NCBI RefSeq assembly: GCF_002236105.1
Contig: NZ_NIWU01000001.1
Location: 1,984,001 to 2,048,000 of the forward strand
Reading direction: 5' to 3'
Source: Pseudomonas umsongensis
GTDB lineage: Bacteria; Pseudomonadota; Gammaproteobacteria; Pseudomonadales; Pseudomonadaceae
DNA: 64,000 nucleotides
The translations under genes and the position numbers were made by a program. The stretch's first letter is position 1. Every line of letters begins with the position of its first letter. Under the pieces are notes generated by a model that did no database searches, was not told the origin of the DNA, and was given only the letters and a program-made list of their open reading frames with translations. Of the stretch, positions 62,810-64,000 are shown one piece after another.

Positions 62810-63994
62810 ATGCGCCAGCTTGCCCCTTACGCCCTGATCTACCTGCTGGCGATTGCCTGCGCCGCCGGGCTGGTCACCCAAAGCCAGGCGGCGGACGCGC
62901 CGTTGCAGGTACGGATCGGCTACCTGGGCTATCGCCCGGACCCTGGCCCGCTGCTGTCGAACGTCATCCCCGAACCCAGCGACGCCGGGTTGCGCGGCGC
63001 CGAACTGGCGATCACCGACAGCAACAGCACCGGGCGTTTTCTCAATCACGCCTACAGCCTGGTCAGCGCCAGTGTCGACAGTCCCGAAGCCTTGCTCAGC
63101 GCCGCAAAAAACCAGCACGACCAAGGCCTGCGCCTGTTCGTGGTGAACGCACCTGCCAGCAGCCTGCGCCAACTTAGTGCAGCGCTGCCCGATAGCCTTC
63201 TGTTCAATGCCGGCAGCCCCGACGACAGCCTGCGCAGCACCGATTGCTTGCCCAACGTGCTACACAGCCTGCCGAGCCGGGCGATGCTCGCCGACGCGTT
63301 GGCGCAATTTCTGGTAGTGCGCAAATGGCAGCGGGCGCTGCTGATCGTTGGCCCGACCGGCGACGATCAAGCCTATGCCGCGGCCCTGCGCCGCGCGGCC
63401 AAGCGCTTTGGCTTGCAACTGGTGGCGGAAAAACCCTGGAGCTTCGATAACGATCAACGGCGCAGCGCCCAGGCCGACATGCCGCTGTTCACCCAGACCG
63501 CCGAATACGACGTGGTGCTGGTGGCCGATGAGCGCGGTGATTTCGGTGAGTACGTGCCGTACCAGACCTGGTACCCGCGGCCGGTTGCCGGTACCCAGGG
63601 CCTGACCCCGGTGGGTTGGCACAAGACCGTGGAAACCTATGGCGCCGCACAACTACAGAAACGCTTCGAAGCCTTGGCCGGGCGCTGGATGAATGACCGT
63701 GACTTTGCGGCCTGGATCGCCGTGCGCAGCATCGCCAGCGCCGTCAGCAAGTCGCGGCAAACCGAGCCGATGGCCATCCGCGACCTGGAAATCAGCGATC
63801 AATTGCCGCTGGACGGTTTCAAGGGACGCAAGCTCAGTTACCGCCCGTGGAACGGCCAACTGCGCCAACCGATTCCGATCGTGCAGCCGCGGGCCCTGGT
63901 CAGCACCTCACCCCAGGACGGCTTCCTGCACCCCTTCAACGAGATGGACAGCCTGGGTTACGACAAGCCCGAGGTCAGTTGCCGCTTTCCCTGA
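62810..63994 (+). CDS. ABC transporter substrate-binding protein of the PQQ alcohol dehydrogenase system
   Basis: Periplasmic binding protein (394 aa, signal peptide about 1-28, SQA) with a type 1 Leu/Ile/Val-binding fold. It belongs to the family restricted to PQQ alcohol dehydrogenase clusters. Characteristic segments are VRIGYLGYRPDPGPLLSNV near the N-terminus and VVLVADERGDFGEYVPYQTW in the second lobe. In related clusters it is followed by the ATPase and permease genes of an ABC system; the window ends 6 bases after its stop, so they cannot be seen. The start is ATG with GGAG six bases upstream. Confidence 0.86.
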   Translation: MRQLAPYALIYLLAIACAAGLVTQSQAADAPLQVRIGYLGYRPDPGPLLSNVIPEPSDAGLRGAELAITDSNSTGRFLNHAYSLVSASVDSPEALLSAAKNQHDQGLRLFVVNAPASSLRQLSAALPDSLLFNAGSPDDSLRSTDCLPNVLHSLPSRAMLADALAQFLVVRKWQRALLIVGPTGDDQAYAAALRRAAKRFGLQLVAEKPWSFDNDQRRSAQADMPLFTQTAEYDVVLVADERGDFGEYVPYQTWYPRPVAGTQGLTPVGWHKTVETYGAAQLQKRFEALAGRWMNDRDFAAWIAVRSIASAVSKSRQTEPMAIRDLEISDQLPLDGFKGRKLSYRPWNGQLRQPIPIVQPRALVSTSPQDGFLHPFNEMDSLGYDKPEVSCRFP

Positions 63995-64000
63995 ATACAA

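Overview
The window comes from a Pseudomonas of the P. fluorescens group. The evidence is protein-level similarity to Pseudomonas throughout, a GC-rich codon pattern with strong third-position GC, three dispersed families of short palindromic REP-type repeats, and the gene orders nuoF-N, glnS-cysS / ppiB-lpxH, marR-efflux and ercA-pqqEDCBA-exaC-PQQ dehydrogenases. All of it reads as chromosome. I see no transposase, integrase, rRNA, tRNA or CRISPR array.

Layout. (1) 1-11228: the distal part of the complex I operon, nuoF (cut by the window edge) to nuoN. It ends at a UUCG-loop terminator that belongs to a perfect-looking 289 bp tandem duplication (11258-11835). (2) 11880-17833 (-): a complete six-gene ABC importer, glpS-T-P-Q-U-V, of the rhizobial glycerol type. 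It has a sigma-54 promoter and a divergent AcoR-type sigma-54 activator (18195-20027), with an array of TGAACA repeats between them. (3) 20257-24831: cysS and glnS (-), then ppiB and lpxH (+). (4) 24957-29812 (-): an EmrAB-type tripartite drug efflux operon led by its MarR repressor, with two palindromic operators placed on a sigma-70 promoter. (5) 30058-34493: an AFG1/ZapE-like ATPase, a 750 bp nested inverted-repeat structure without a convincing gene, a YebC-family protein and a short orphan VgrG. (6) 34498-40131: a phosphonate locus with an OPA-type transporter, two LysR regulators, phnW and phnX (2-aminoethylphosphonate to acetaldehyde plus phosphate). (7) 40310-44003: cytochrome b561, a PLP deaminase/desulfhydrase and FadH.

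(8) 44145-63994 is a PQQ/alcohol oxidation island and the richest part of the window. It holds an ErcS-like hybrid kinase, ErcA, pqqA-E, the NAD aldehyde dehydrogenase ExaC, two PQQ alcohol dehydrogenases, cytochrome c550, three periplasmic helper proteins of unknown mechanism, a pentapeptide-repeat protein, a PedS2/PedR2-type two-component system with a tiny 40-residue gene in front of it, and a periplasmic binding protein. The two dehydrogenases differ at the residue that separates lanthanide from calcium enzymes. The minus-strand one has WDYD (Asp325) and is predicted lanthanide-dependent (PedH type). The plus-strand one has WDFS (Ser359) and is predicted calcium-dependent (ExaA/PedE type). 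The island therefore looks like a complete rare-earth switch: cofactor synthesis, both enzymes, the electron acceptor, downstream aldehyde oxidation and the regulators. Shared CCTTGGTA boxes and GGGAA-N-TTTTCCC palindromes upstream of several of these genes are candidate regulatory sites.

Start codons were chosen by ribosome-binding-site spacing and family N-termini; they often differ from the longest open frame. Functions are from recognition of families and motifs by eye; no database search was run.
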